In this document: positions 9,630 through 17,306 of the stretch, in pieces | How positions within the stretch are numbered: the first letter of the stretch is position 1 | How the letters are laid out: every line of letters begins with the position of its first letter | From: Clostridiales bacterium oral taxon 876 str. F0540 | GTDB lineage: Bacteria; Bacillota; Clostridia; Clostridiales; Clostridiaceae | Direction: 5' to 3' | DNA length: 59,882 nt | Assembly: GCA_000466585.1 (NCBI GenBank) | Contig: KE993499.1 | Span: 1 to 59,882 of the forward strand | The notes under the pieces: generated by a model | Told to the model about the DNA's origin: nothing | The model's input: the letters and a program-made list of their open reading frames with translations, nothing else | Database searches by the model: none | Program-made: the position numbers and the translations under genes

Positions 9630-9786
9630 CTACTTCTTCAAATTGATCTTTACCTACTCCGCAAAGTGGGCATAGCCAATCTTCTGGAACGTTTTCCCAA
9701 CTTGTTCCTGCTTCAACTCCGTTATCTGGATCACCTATTTCTGGATCATATATGTATCCACAAGCTATACAAACATATTTTTTCAT
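9625..9786 (-). CDS. Rubredoxin
   Basis: A 53-residue rubredoxin. The two iron ligand pairs CIACGY (residues 6-11) and CPLCGV (39-44) and the core DPEIGDPDNGV, WENVPEDW are all present at the usual spacing. It is a small cytoplasmic one-electron carrier with an Fe(Cys)4 centre; in clostridia such proteins pass electrons to oxygen- and peroxide-reducing enzymes. No partner oxidoreductase is adjacent. A strong GAGGAGGAAAG site precedes the ATG, and a good promoter lies 46 bp further upstream. Confidence 0.97.
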   Translation of the reverse strand: MKKYVCIACGYIYDPEIGDPDNGVEAGTSWENVPEDWLCPLCGVGKDQFEEVE

Positions 9787-9831
9787 ATTCTTTCCTCCTC
9801 ATAATATTAAATTTCATGTAATATTGATTAT

Positions 9832-9860
9832 ATTTTATCAACTTTCATGACTAATGTAAA
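9832..9860 (-). promoter_or_regulatory. Rubredoxin promoter
   Basis: On the minus strand: -35 TTTACA (9860-9855), 17-bp spacer, -10 TAAAAT (9837-9832). This gives a leader of about 40 nt before the rubredoxin start. Confidence 0.65.
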
Positions 9861-9971
9861 GTTTTAGGTAAAAAATATATAAAATTATTCAAATTTGATT
9901 GCTATTAACAACCACACAAATATTTTATTCTCCTACTTATATATTTATACCTTCGAATTAATTATAGTTTA

Positions 9972-10724
9972 TTAAAACCATTCTCTTACTTTATCTATTA
10001 TCTTATAGTTAGTCAAGTCATAATGAAGAGGTGTCAAAGTTATATATCCCTGTTTGAAATACTTCACGTCAGTATCCTCTTCATCTCTATCTTTTATGCT
10101 TCCAATTATCTCATAACTGACATTGCCTTGATCATCCTTATCCTCGATAAAAACATTACTGTAGGTTCTGTTTCCTATTCTGCAAACCTTAATACCTTTA
10201 ATTTTATCTTTATCTATAAGAGGAACGTTAATATTTAAAACCATATCATCACTAATATAATTCTTAATTGCTATAGGTATTATGTTAGCAGCAGTTTTTG
10301 CAGCAACTTCATAATTTTCCTTATTTCCTTGAAACTCAGAAGATACGGCTATGGAAGGTACATTATACACTGCCGCCTCAATAGCTGCAGAAACAGTCCC
10401 TGAATATATAACATCTGTCCCTAGGTTTACACCTTTATTAATTCCCGATACAACCATATCAATCTTGCCTTCAACAAGTTTTTCTACAGCAGTTCTAACA
10501 CAATCTGCCGGGGTTCCATCTATACTGTATGCCTTTGAATTTATACCTTCAAGCTTTACATTTTTTACAATCAAAGGCCTTGTTATTGTTATAGAATGTC
10601 CGCAGGCACTTCTTTGATTATCAGGTGCTGCTATTATAATCTCATGATATTTTTCTAATTCCTTCGCAAGTTCATATAAGCCAGGAGCATAAATTCCATC
10701 ATCGTTAGTCAAAAGTAATCTCAT
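9972..10724 (-). CDS. surE: 5'/3'-nucleotidase SurE
   Basis: A SurE-family metal-dependent phosphatase acting on nucleoside 5'- and 3'-monophosphates, cytoplasmic, 250 residues. The N-terminal LLLTNDDGIYAPG carries the paired metal-binding aspartates. GTPADCV and SGINKGVNLGTDVIYSGTV are the other family signatures. A GTG four codons upstream is also in frame, but the ATG at 10724 follows AGGTGGGTG at a better distance, so it is preferred. The gene is divergent from the glycogen cluster and seems to be a single-gene unit. Confidence 0.95.
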   Translation of the reverse strand: MRLLLTNDDGIYAPGLYELAKELEKYHEIIIAAPDNQRSACGHSITITRPLIVKNVKLEGINSKAYSIDGTPADCVRTAVEKLVEGKIDMVVSGINKGVNLGTDVIYSGTVSAAIEAAVYNVPSIAVSSEFQGNKENYEVAAKTAANIIPIAIKNYISDDMVLNINVPLIDKDKIKGIKVCRIGNRTYSNVFIEDKDDQGNVSYEIIGSIKDRDEEDTDVKYFKQGYITLTPLHYDLTNYKIIDKVREWF

Positions 10725-10900
10725 ACATTCACCCACCTTTAGATAATTTCACTTTATATTATAACTATAAATAATTATTAGTACACCTTATCCACTGCTG
10801 TTGCTTAAGCAAATTAACGACATAATTTGATATATAGTGACATATTGTATTTCTTACACTTCAACTGTTTAAAAATTTAAAATAGTATAGTCCATTATTA

Positions 10901-10929
10901 TTGACGCTTACTAATAAAAAATGTACTAT
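10901..10929 (+). promoter_or_regulatory. Candidate promoter of the glycogen operon
   Basis: -35 TTGACG (10901-10906), a 17-bp spacer and -10 TACTAT (10924-10929). It predicts a leader of about 150 nt before glgB. It is the best sigma-A-like match in the gap. Confidence 0.55.
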
Positions 10930-11034
10930 ATAACTATAAAGATTTATATATTTAATGTATATATTTTTTATTAAATATGAAGGTTTTTATTATAGATATT
11001 GCACATGTTTTATGTTGACCTTGAAATTAAAAAT

Positions 11035-11067
11035 AGGCAGAACACTCTTCGTTCTGCCTTTTGTTAT
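11035..11067 (+). terminator. Terminator-like hairpin in the glgB leader
   Basis: AGGCAGAAC (11035-11043) and GTTCTGCCT (11051-11059) form a perfect 9-bp stem with a 7-nt loop, followed by TTTGTTAT. It faces the same way as glgB and lies between the predicted promoter and the glgB ribosome binding site, with no upstream plus-strand gene to terminate. It could be an attenuator of the glycogen operon. Confidence 0.6.
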
Positions 11068-11088
11068 ATAAATCAAAGGAAGTGCTGT

Positions 11089-13059
11089 ATGAATACATTA
11101 AATAAAAATAAAAGATTGAAAATTAAGTATGACGAAATACAAAAGATAAAAATATATGACATATTAGGTAGTCATGAAACAATTATAAATGGTATCAAAG
11201 GCGTTCGCTTCATCTTATGGGCTCCTAATGCTACTGAAGTAAAAGTTGTAGGGAGCTTTAATAATTGGGATGGAAGCAAGCATATAATGGAACGTAATAA
11301 GAAGCTTGACTTGTGGATTTTATTCATTCCAGGTATTCACTATGGTGAGATTTATAAATATGAAATCACAACTTCTGATGGCAGTAAACTGCTTAAAGCT
11401 GATCCTTTTGCTTTCTATTCAGAGTTAAGGCCAAATACTGCTTCAAAAATAGTTAACTTAAAAGATTTCGATTGGAATGACGAGGACTGGCTTTCAAAAA
11501 GAAGCTCTGCCCCTATATATGATAAACCCTTAAATATTTATGAAGTTCATCTTGGTTCATGGAAGATGAATGATAATGAAGAGTTTCTTAATTATAAAGA
11601 AATAGCCGATAAATTATTAGAATATGTGCTTTATATGGGATACACTCATATTGAGCTTATGCCTGTCACTGAACATCCTTTAGATGCCTCCTGGGGTTAT
11701 CAGAGCACAGGATATTTTTCACTAACCAGCCGTTTCGGAACTCCTGAAGACTTCATGTATTTTGTAGATAAATTTCATCAAAATAATATCGGCATTATTT
11801 TAGACTGGGTTCCAGGTCATTTTTGCAAGGACTCTCATGGACTATACAATTTTGACGGCACAAAACTTTATGAATATGAAAATCCTCTTCTCGGTGAAAA
11901 TTATGACTGGGGTACCGCTAATTTTGATTTGAGCAGACCTGAAGTTAGAAGATTTTTAACTGCTGATGCCTTATTCTGGTTTGATAAGTATCATATTGAC
12001 GGCATGAGAGTTGACGCAGTGGCGAATATGCTTTACTTAAATTATGGAAAGAAAGAAAATATGTCTCTGAAGAACAAATTTGGAGGCGCTGAAAATCTTG
12101 AAGCAATAGATTTTCTTAAAAAATTAAACTCAAACATATTCAAATATTTTCCTAATGTACTCATGATTGCTGAGGACTCAAGCTCATATCCCGGAATTAC
12201 CGCTCCAGCATATTTGGGCGGTGTAGGCTTTAACTATAAATGGAACATGGGCTGGATGAACGATATGCTTAGATACATGCAAATGGATCCGATACATCGA
12301 AAATATCATCATAACTTAATAACCTTCTCGCTGATGTATGCTTTCTCAGAAAACTTTGTTCTTCCTCTTTCTCATGACGAGGTAGTACATGGCAAAAAAT
12401 CTTTGCTTGACAAAATGCCCGGAGACTATTGGCAAAAGTTTGCTAATCTAAGAATGTTTTATGGATATATGATTGCTCACCCGGGGAAAAAGCTTTTATT
12501 TATGGGCGGAGAGTTTGGTCAATTTATAGAATGGCGCTTTGCACACGAGCTAGATTGGTTGCTTTTAGATTATCCGATGCATAAAGCCATGCAGGATTAT
12601 GTTAGAGAACTTAATATGCTGTACAAAAACGAATTTTCCCTTTGGGAAAAAGATCACAACTATGAAGGTTTTAAGTGGATAGATCATCAAAACTACGAGC
12701 AAAGCATAATATCGTTTATGAGAATAAGTAATGATCCAAAAGATTTTATGATAATTGTGTGTAATTTTACTCCTGTAGTATATGAAAATTATAAAATTGG
12801 AGTTCCAAGCTTTATACACTATAAAGAGATTTTCAACAGCGATAGCGAGTGCTTCGGAGGATCTAATCAAATCAATAATGAAATTATAAAACCTGAGCTT
12901 GAAAAGTGGCACAATCAGCCAAATCATATAAAAATTAAAATTCCGCCGCTTGCCACTATATTTATTAAACCTCAGTATGAATATAGGTTGGAAAAGCCGG
13001 CATTTGAGGAGGTTGAAGTCCTAAGCGGACTTCAACGAGCAATTAGCGAGCGGAAGTGA
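11089..13059 (+). CDS. glgB: 1,4-alpha-glucan branching enzyme GlgB
   Basis: Introduces alpha-1,6 branches into glycogen; GH13 family, cytoplasmic. An N-terminal carbohydrate-binding module (FILWAPNATEVKVVGSFNNWDG) precedes the catalytic barrel. The barrel has DWVPGHF, the nucleophile segment GMRVDAVANML, the acid/base segment MIAEDSSS and LSHDEVVHGK. The start is the ATG at 11089, six bases after AAAGGAAG; an upstream in-frame ATG at 10999 would place a strong hairpin inside the coding region. The product is 656 residues. The last 16 or so residues (EVEVLSGLQRAISERK) are encoded by the structured repeat beginning at 13008, and the TGA stop falls inside its apical hairpin. This tail is unlikely to be ancestral. 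First gene of the glgB-C-D-A-P cluster. Confidence 0.96.
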   Translation: MNTLNKNKRLKIKYDEIQKIKIYDILGSHETIINGIKGVRFILWAPNATEVKVVGSFNNWDGSKHIMERNKKLDLWILFIPGIHYGEIYKYEITTSDGSKLLKADPFAFYSELRPNTASKIVNLKDFDWNDEDWLSKRSSAPIYDKPLNIYEVHLGSWKMNDNEEFLNYKEIADKLLEYVLYMGYTHIELMPVTEHPLDASWGYQSTGYFSLTSRFGTPEDFMYFVDKFHQNNIGIILDWVPGHFCKDSHGLYNFDGTKLYEYENPLLGENYDWGTANFDLSRPEVRRFLTADALFWFDKYHIDGMRVDAVANMLYLNYGKKENMSLKNKFGGAENLEAIDFLKKLNSNIFKYFPNVLMIAEDSSSYPGITAPAYLGGVGFNYKWNMGWMNDMLRYMQMDPIHRKYHHNLITFSLMYAFSENFVLPLSHDEVVHGKKSLLDKMPGDYWQKFANLRMFYGYMIAHPGKKLLFMGGEFGQFIEWRFAHELDWLLLDYPMHKAMQDYVRELNMLYKNEFSLWEKDHNYEGFKWIDHQNYEQSIISFMRISNDPKDFMIIVCNFTPVVYENYKIGVPSFIHYKEIFNSDSECFGGSNQINNEIIKPELEKWHNQPNHIKIKIPPLATIFIKPQYEYRLEKPAFEEVEVLSGLQRAISERK

Positions 13060-13163
13060 GGTTAATGTCCTAAATGGACATTAACGGGCTGGCTAGCCAG
13101 TGGAAACTGGCGAGAACAGTCAGCCCAGTGATTAATTGCTCAGCGCTTCCGACTAAATGGAGG
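13008..13163 (+). repeat. SD-bounded structured repeat, unit A1 (interrupted by A2)
   Basis: The unit starts at GGAGG (13008-13012) and ends at GGAGG (13159-13163). Hairpin 1 is TTGAAGTCC/GGACTTCAA (13013-13035) with loop TAAGC. Hairpin 2 has a 10-bp outer stem, GAGCAATTAG (13037-13046) with TTAATTGCTC (13132-13141), around an apical CGAGC-GGAA-GTGAG (13047-13060). The tail CTTCCGACTAAATGGAGG can fold so that CTTCC pairs with GGAGG. At the site where other copies have a 5-nt bulge this unit contains unit A2. Its first third is translated as the end of glgB. Confidence 0.8.
13061..13131 (+). repeat. Nested structured repeat, unit A2
   Basis: It lies inside hairpin 2 of unit A1. Hairpin 1 is GTTAATGTCC/GGACATTAAC with loop TAAAT (13061-13085). 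Hairpin 2 has a 9-bp outer stem starting GGGCTG and ending CAGCCC (13086-13126), an apical GCCAGT-GGAA-ACTGGC and a bulge GAGAA on the 3' side. After the common AGTG it lacks the usual tail and ribosome binding site and returns to A1. Confidence 0.75.
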
Positions 13164-13246
13164 TAAAAGTCCTAAATGGACTTTTACAAGTAATTTTCGA
13201 GTGGAACGAGAGTCTTAAATTACTCTGTGTTCCGACTAAAAGGAGG
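13159..13246 (+). repeat. SD-bounded structured repeat, unit B (supplies glgC RBS)
   Basis: It shares GGAGG (13159-13163) with unit A1. Hairpin 1 is GTAAAAGTCC/GGACTTTTAC with loop TAAAT (13063+100 to 13187). Hairpin 2 has an 8-bp outer stem AGTAATTT/AAATTACT, an apical CGAG-TGGAA-CGAG and the bulge AGTCT. The tail GTTCCGACTAAAAGGAGG ends with the ribosome binding site of glgC (AGGAGG, 13241-13246); TTCC in the tail can pair with it. Confidence 0.8.
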
Positions 13247-13254
13247 AATTGAAA

Positions 13255-14397
13255 ATGCAGAAGAAAGAAATGATAGCAATGATTCTTGCAGGGGGGCAGG
13301 GAAGTAGGCTTGGGGTGCTTACAAAAGGAATTGCTAAACCAGCTGTCCCCTTTGGTGGAAAGTATAGAATTATAGATTTTCCACTAAGCAACTGTTCAAA
13401 TTCAGGGATTGATACAGTTGGTGTTTTAACCCAGTACCGTCCTTTTGCTTTGAATTCACATATAGGAATAGGTTCTCCATGGGACCTCGATAGAAATAAA
13501 GGCGGAGTAAGTATACTTCCTCCATATATGCGGGAATCAGGCGGCGATTGGTATAAAGGAACTGCAAATGCCATATATCAGAATATGAATTTTATTGATA
13601 GTTTTAATCCAGAATACGTGCTTATACTTTCAGGTGATCACATATATAAAATGGATTATTCAAAAATGCTTGAGTTTCACAAAGAAAGAAACTCAGATGC
13701 AACAATAGCTGTTATAGATGTTTCACTTGAAGAAGCAAGCAGATTTGGAATTATGAATGCAAACGAGAAATATGAAATATATGAGTTTGAAGAGAAACCA
13801 AAGCATCCTAAGAGTACTCTTGCTTCCATGGGTATTTATATATTTAACTGGCAGGTATTAAGCCAATTCTTAGTCAAGGATGATCAGGATCCTAAGTCAA
13901 GCAACGACTTTGGCAAAAATATAATTCCTAAGATGCTTGAAGCAGGCAAAAAACTGGTAGCTTATCCTTTCAAAGGTTATTGGAAGGATGTTGGTACTAT
14001 TGAAAGTCTATGGCAGGCAAACATGGACTTACTCGACGACAATAATGAATTAAACATTCATGATAAAACCTGGAAGATTTACTCAGTTTCTCCAACCTTG
14101 CCAGCACAGTATGTTGGCGAAACTGCTTCAGTTAAAAATTCACTCATCTCCGACGGATGCGAAGTTTTTGGAGAAGTTATAAATTCTGTGTTATTCCCGG
14201 GAGCTCATGTAGGCAAAGACTGCAAAGTAGTTGACTCTGTAATAATGGCAAATTCAAAAATAAAAGATGGCTCAGAAATTAGAAAAGCTATTATAGGCGG
14301 AGATGTTATTATCGAAGAAGATACCAAAATTGGTGATGGCAAAGAAATAGCCGTTGTTGCTGAAGGCAGAGTTATAGATAAATATTCAAAAATATAG
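13255..14397 (+). CDS. glgC: Glucose-1-phosphate adenylyltransferase GlgC
   Basis: Makes ADP-glucose from glucose-1-phosphate and ATP, the committed step of bacterial glycogen synthesis; 380 residues, cytoplasmic. The nucleotidyltransferase signature MILAGGQGSRLGVLT, followed by KPAVPFGGKYRIIDF, is intact. LSGDHIYKMDY holds the catalytic-site aspartate region, and a left-handed beta-helix hexapeptide region fills the C-terminus. An in-frame TTG at 13249 is only two bases from AGGAGG; the ATG at 13255 has eight, so it is chosen. The ribosome binding site belongs to the structured repeat just upstream. Next to glgD, with which it forms the heteromeric enzyme in Bacillus-type systems. Confidence 0.96.
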   Translation: MQKKEMIAMILAGGQGSRLGVLTKGIAKPAVPFGGKYRIIDFPLSNCSNSGIDTVGVLTQYRPFALNSHIGIGSPWDLDRNKGGVSILPPYMRESGGDWYKGTANAIYQNMNFIDSFNPEYVLILSGDHIYKMDYSKMLEFHKERNSDATIAVIDVSLEEASRFGIMNANEKYEIYEFEEKPKHPKSTLASMGIYIFNWQVLSQFLVKDDQDPKSSNDFGKNIIPKMLEAGKKLVAYPFKGYWKDVGTIESLWQANMDLLDDNNELNIHDKTWKIYSVSPTLPAQYVGETASVKNSLISDGCEVFGEVINSVLFPGAHVGKDCKVVDSVIMANSKIKDGSEIRKAIIGGDVIIEEDTKIGDGKEIAVVAEGRVIDKYSKI

Positions 14398-14430
14398 ATT
14401 CAATACAAGGTTGATGGGAGATGAACCACT

Positions 14431-15543
14431 ATGCTAAAAAATTACATGGGGATATTAATGTTAAATGAAAATGAAGATAAGATAAAAAGGCTTACAAGAA
14501 ACAGGCCCCTAGCCTCTATTCCCTTTGGCGGAAGATATAGAATAATTGACTTTGTTCTTTCTAATATGGTTAACTCTGGTATTACAAATATAGGCACGTT
14601 TACCGATGGGAAAACAAGATCTCTTATGGATCATATAGGTTCGGGAAAACCATGGGATTTAGATAGGAAGATAAATGGTTTATTTGTATTTCAATTAGAT
14701 AAAAATAATTATTATATGAATGAAATTGAAAGCTTGAAAAATAATATTGAGTATTTTTATAAAAGCAAAGAAGATTATGTTATCCTCTCTTCCTCTTATA
14801 TGATATGTAATATTGATTATAAGTCGGTAGCAGCTTATCATGAGTCTTCTGGTTCTGATATAACTATAATATATAAAAGAGCAGAGAACTGTAAATCGAA
14901 CTTTATTGACTGCAGTATATTAAATTTAGATGCCAATAATAATGTTATTAGTGTAGGCAAAAATATAGGTACTGACAATATTAACAATATATCAATGGAA
15001 ATGTTTATAATGAAAAAGGAAGTTCTTATAAACTTAACTCTCGAGTGCATTAAGACAGGTTTTTTCAGTTCAATTAAAGAAGCAGTATATAAAAAACTTG
15101 GAAATCTTAAAGTAAATGCTTATGAGTTTACTGGATATTTAAGCTGTATAAATTCTGCAGAGGTTTATTATAAATCGAGCTTGGATTTATTAGATCTAAA
15201 TATTAATAAAGAATTATTTTTCAGTAATGGCCTTATATATACAAAATCCCAAGATGAACCCCCTACAAAGTACTCCAGTAATTCAATAGTTTCAAATTCA
15301 TTAATTGCAAATGGCTGTGTAGTATATGGAAATATTCAAGACAGCGTTATATTTAGAAGAGTTAAAATACATGAAGGTGCCGAGATCAAAAATTGTGTTA
15401 TAATGCAAAACTGCGAAATTAAGGCAGGTGCAAAACTTACTAATATTATCATTGATAAAAACATTATTATTGAAGAAGGCAAAGAATTAAAGGGTGATAT
15501 CGATATTCCTTTAGTTGTTGAAAAAAAGCTTCAATTTGAATAA
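14431..15543 (+). CDS. glgD: GlgD, glucose-1-phosphate adenylyltransferase-like subunit
   Basis: A 370-residue homologue of GlgC. It shares SIPFGGRYRIIDFVLSNMVNSGI and KPWDLDR with GlgC and has the C-terminal hexapeptide beta-helix. The N-terminal GGxGxRL nucleotide-binding loop is missing: where GlgC has LAGGQGSRL this protein has LNENEDKIKRL. GlgD proteins are known as regulatory partners of GlgC with little or no activity alone, and the lost motif fits that. The ATG at 14431 follows GGGAGATGA. It lies 33 bp after glgC and 26 bp before glgA, so it is co-transcribed. Confidence 0.94.
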   Translation: MLKNYMGILMLNENEDKIKRLTRNRPLASIPFGGRYRIIDFVLSNMVNSGITNIGTFTDGKTRSLMDHIGSGKPWDLDRKINGLFVFQLDKNNYYMNEIESLKNNIEYFYKSKEDYVILSSSYMICNIDYKSVAAYHESSGSDITIIYKRAENCKSNFIDCSILNLDANNNVISVGKNIGTDNINNISMEMFIMKKEVLINLTLECIKTGFFSSIKEAVYKKLGNLKVNAYEFTGYLSCINSAEVYYKSSLDLLDLNINKELFFSNGLIYTKSQDEPPTKYSSNSIVSNSLIANGCVVYGNIQDSVIFRRVKIHEGAEIKNCVIMQNCEIKAGAKLTNIIIDKNIIIEEGKELKGDIDIPLVVEKKLQFE

Positions 15544-15544
15544 A

Positions 15545-15566
15545 CCTTTTGAGTGAAAGGAGAAAT
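15545..15566 (+). promoter_or_regulatory. glgA ribosome binding site in a small hairpin
   Basis: CCTTT (15545-15549) and AAAGG (15556-15560) can form a 5-bp stem with loop TGAGTG that includes part of the AAAGGAG site of glgA. The sequence TTTTGAGTGAAAGGAG matches the tail of the structured repeats near clpE and the right-edge ABC gene (TTTCGAGTGAAAGGAG) at all but one position. Confidence 0.5.
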
Positions 15567-15569
15567 TTT

Positions 15570-17000
15570 ATGAAAATACTTTTCGTGGCTTCAGAAGCTC
15601 ATCCATTTATGAAAACCGGCGGTCTTGGCGATGTTGCATACGCACTTCCCAAGGCATTACGCAAAATCGGTGTAGACATAAGAGTTATTATTCCAAAGTA
15701 TTCTGATATAAAACAGGAATTTAAGGACAAAATGCATACTCTAGATACTTTTAATGTTCCGGTAGGCTGGAGAAATCAGTATGGTGGTCTTCAGTACTTG
15801 GAGTATGACGATATCCCCTTCTACTTTATAGATAACGAGTACTATTTCAAAAGACCAAGCTCCTATGGCTTTTATGACGATGGTGAAAGATTTGCTTATT
15901 TTTCAAGAGCAGTTTTAGAGGCAGTCAATCATATGGTGGATTTTACTCCGGATGTCATTCATCTAAATGATTGGCACACGGGCATGATAGCTCCTATAAT
16001 GAAAGAACACTATAAAAATAATCCCAGGTTTAAAGCTATAAAAACAATCTTTACTATTCATAATCTTCAATATCAAGGAGTTTTTCCTAAGGAAACTTTA
16101 GGAGATCTGTTAAGCCTTGGAGAGAATTACTTTTCTGAAGATATGTTAAAATATTATGATGGTATTTCCTTCATGAAGGGTGGTCTGAATTTCTCAGATA
16201 AAATAACTACAGTAAGCAGCTCCTATGCAGAGGAAATAAAAACTCCTTTTTATGGGGAAGGTCTTCATGGGCTAATGCAGGTTAGGAGCCGCGACTTAAG
16301 CGGAATAGTAAATGGAATAGATACAGAGCTTTTTAATCCTAAGGAAGATAATGAATTGTTTTATAACTTTGATCATAATGATATATCCGGTAAGATAAAA
16401 AACAAAATAGAGCTTCAAAAGCTATTAAATCTTCCTGTTAATGAAAATATTCCAATGATAGGAATGGTTACAAGACTTGCCGGACAAAAAGGTATTGATC
16501 TTTTAGCCCATGTTATAGAAGAAATCCTTCAGCTGGATCTACAGCTTGTAGTGCTTGGAACAGGAGAGCATAATTACGAAGAAATGCTCAAGTATTACGC
16601 TGGAGTCAGCTCGGATAAACTTTCTGCAAACATAACCTTTAACAATACTCTTGCAAAAAGAATTTATGCTTCTTCAGATATGTTTCTTATGCCTTCATTA
16701 TTTGAACCCTGCGGCATAGGTCAGCTTTTAGCTCTTAGATACGGAACTTTGCCTATAGTTCGTGAAACCGGCGGATTAAAAGACACAGTTCATCCATTTA
16801 ACGAATATACTAATGAAGGAAATGGTTTCTCCTTCTCAAATTATAACGCTCACGACATGCTCTACACAATAAAGAGAGCGCTAGGCTTTTATGAAAACAA
16901 AGAGCTCTGGAACAATCTTGTGAAAAATGCTATGCTTGAGGACAACAGCTGGAAAAAATCTGCTTTAGAATATAAAAAGCTATACGACTCACTATTATAA
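15570..17000 (+). CDS. glgA: Glycogen synthase GlgA (ADP-glucose type)
   Basis: Transfers glucose from ADP-glucose to the non-reducing end of glycogen; GT5 family, 476 residues, cytoplasmic. The N-terminal MKILFVASEAHPFMKTGGLGDV carries the KTGGL substrate-binding motif. HLNDWHTG, TIHNLQYQG, VNGID and FEPCGIGQL are conserved GT5 segments. An in-frame TTG at 15549 exists, but AAAGGAG at 15556-15562 fits the ATG at 15570. The gene follows glgD closely. A 306-bp gap with a strong hairpin separates it from glgP, so glgP may be expressed partly on its own. Confidence 0.97.
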   Translation: MKILFVASEAHPFMKTGGLGDVAYALPKALRKIGVDIRVIIPKYSDIKQEFKDKMHTLDTFNVPVGWRNQYGGLQYLEYDDIPFYFIDNEYYFKRPSSYGFYDDGERFAYFSRAVLEAVNHMVDFTPDVIHLNDWHTGMIAPIMKEHYKNNPRFKAIKTIFTIHNLQYQGVFPKETLGDLLSLGENYFSEDMLKYYDGISFMKGGLNFSDKITTVSSSYAEEIKTPFYGEGLHGLMQVRSRDLSGIVNGIDTELFNPKEDNELFYNFDHNDISGKIKNKIELQKLLNLPVNENIPMIGMVTRLAGQKGIDLLAHVIEEILQLDLQLVVLGTGEHNYEEMLKYYAGVSSDKLSANITFNNTLAKRIYASSDMFLMPSLFEPCGIGQLLALRYGTLPIVRETGGLKDTVHPFNEYTNEGNGFSFSNYNAHDMLYTIKRALGFYENKELWNNLVKNAMLEDNSWKKSALEYKKLYDSLL

Positions 17001-17306
17001 GGTTATAATTTTAATATATTTCAAAGTTAGCTTGCTATTTGAGCTTATTAAATAGTAACTTTCTAATTGAAACTATACAGTAGACAGCAATATTTGCTGT
17101 CTACTGTCATATTAAATATAATTATACGTTTTCAGTATTTTAATAGTTGAAGCCCTAAATAAGATTTAGCTGACAGACTAGTACGTCGAAGAATTACTTA
17201 TACTTTCCTATAAGCTGGGTTAAATCTCAAATTTGACTTTAACTACAATATGCAAATGATAACTTATGCTCTTAGAACACTCGACACTTCGAGGAAGGAG
17301 AAAAAA
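17001..17306 (+). other. glgA-glgP intergenic region
   Basis: A 306-bp gap. It holds the 14-bp hairpin at 17077-17107, a smaller CTATTT/AAATAG hairpin (17034-17055) and, just before glgP, CACTTCGAGGAAGGAG, which resembles the repeat tail GTTTCGAGTGAAAGGAG. The segment from 17150 (TTGAAGCCCTAAAT) also recalls hairpin 1 of the repeat, but pairing is poor, so this may be a decayed copy or chance. Confidence 0.4.
17077..17107 (+). terminator. Strong hairpin after glgA
   Basis: A perfect 14-bp inverted repeat (17077-17090 and 17094-17107) with loop TAT. No clear T-run follows, so it may be a transcript stabiliser or processing site rather than a full terminator. Confidence 0.6.

Larger units (their letters stand above)
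10725..11088. other. Intergenic region between surE and glgB
   Basis: This 364-bp gap between divergent genes holds a plus-strand promoter (10901-10929) and a terminator-like hairpin (11035-11059) in the glgB leader, both listed separately. A TATAAT on the minus strand about 30 bp upstream of surE may be its -10, but I see no convincing -35. Nothing else was recognised. Confidence 0.5.

Noticed and set aside
9573..9821. Plus-strand reading frame of 82 codons
   Set aside because: It is antisense to the rubredoxin gene, whose CxxC motifs, length and strong RBS are convincing.
13008..13246. The three repeat units as a CRISPR array or tRNA cluster
   Set aside because: There are no identical direct repeats with unique spacers, and no tRNA arms or T-loop. 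The similarity between units is structural and they end at RBS sites.
13236..13574. Minus-strand reading frame of 112 codons over glgC
   Set aside because: It is antisense to conserved glgC coding sequence and has no independent support.
17150..17306. A full structured-repeat unit ahead of glgP
   Set aside because: TTGAAGCCCTAAAT and CACTTCGAGGAAGGAG recall the family, but the stems do not pair and the spacing is far too long. At most it is a decayed copy.
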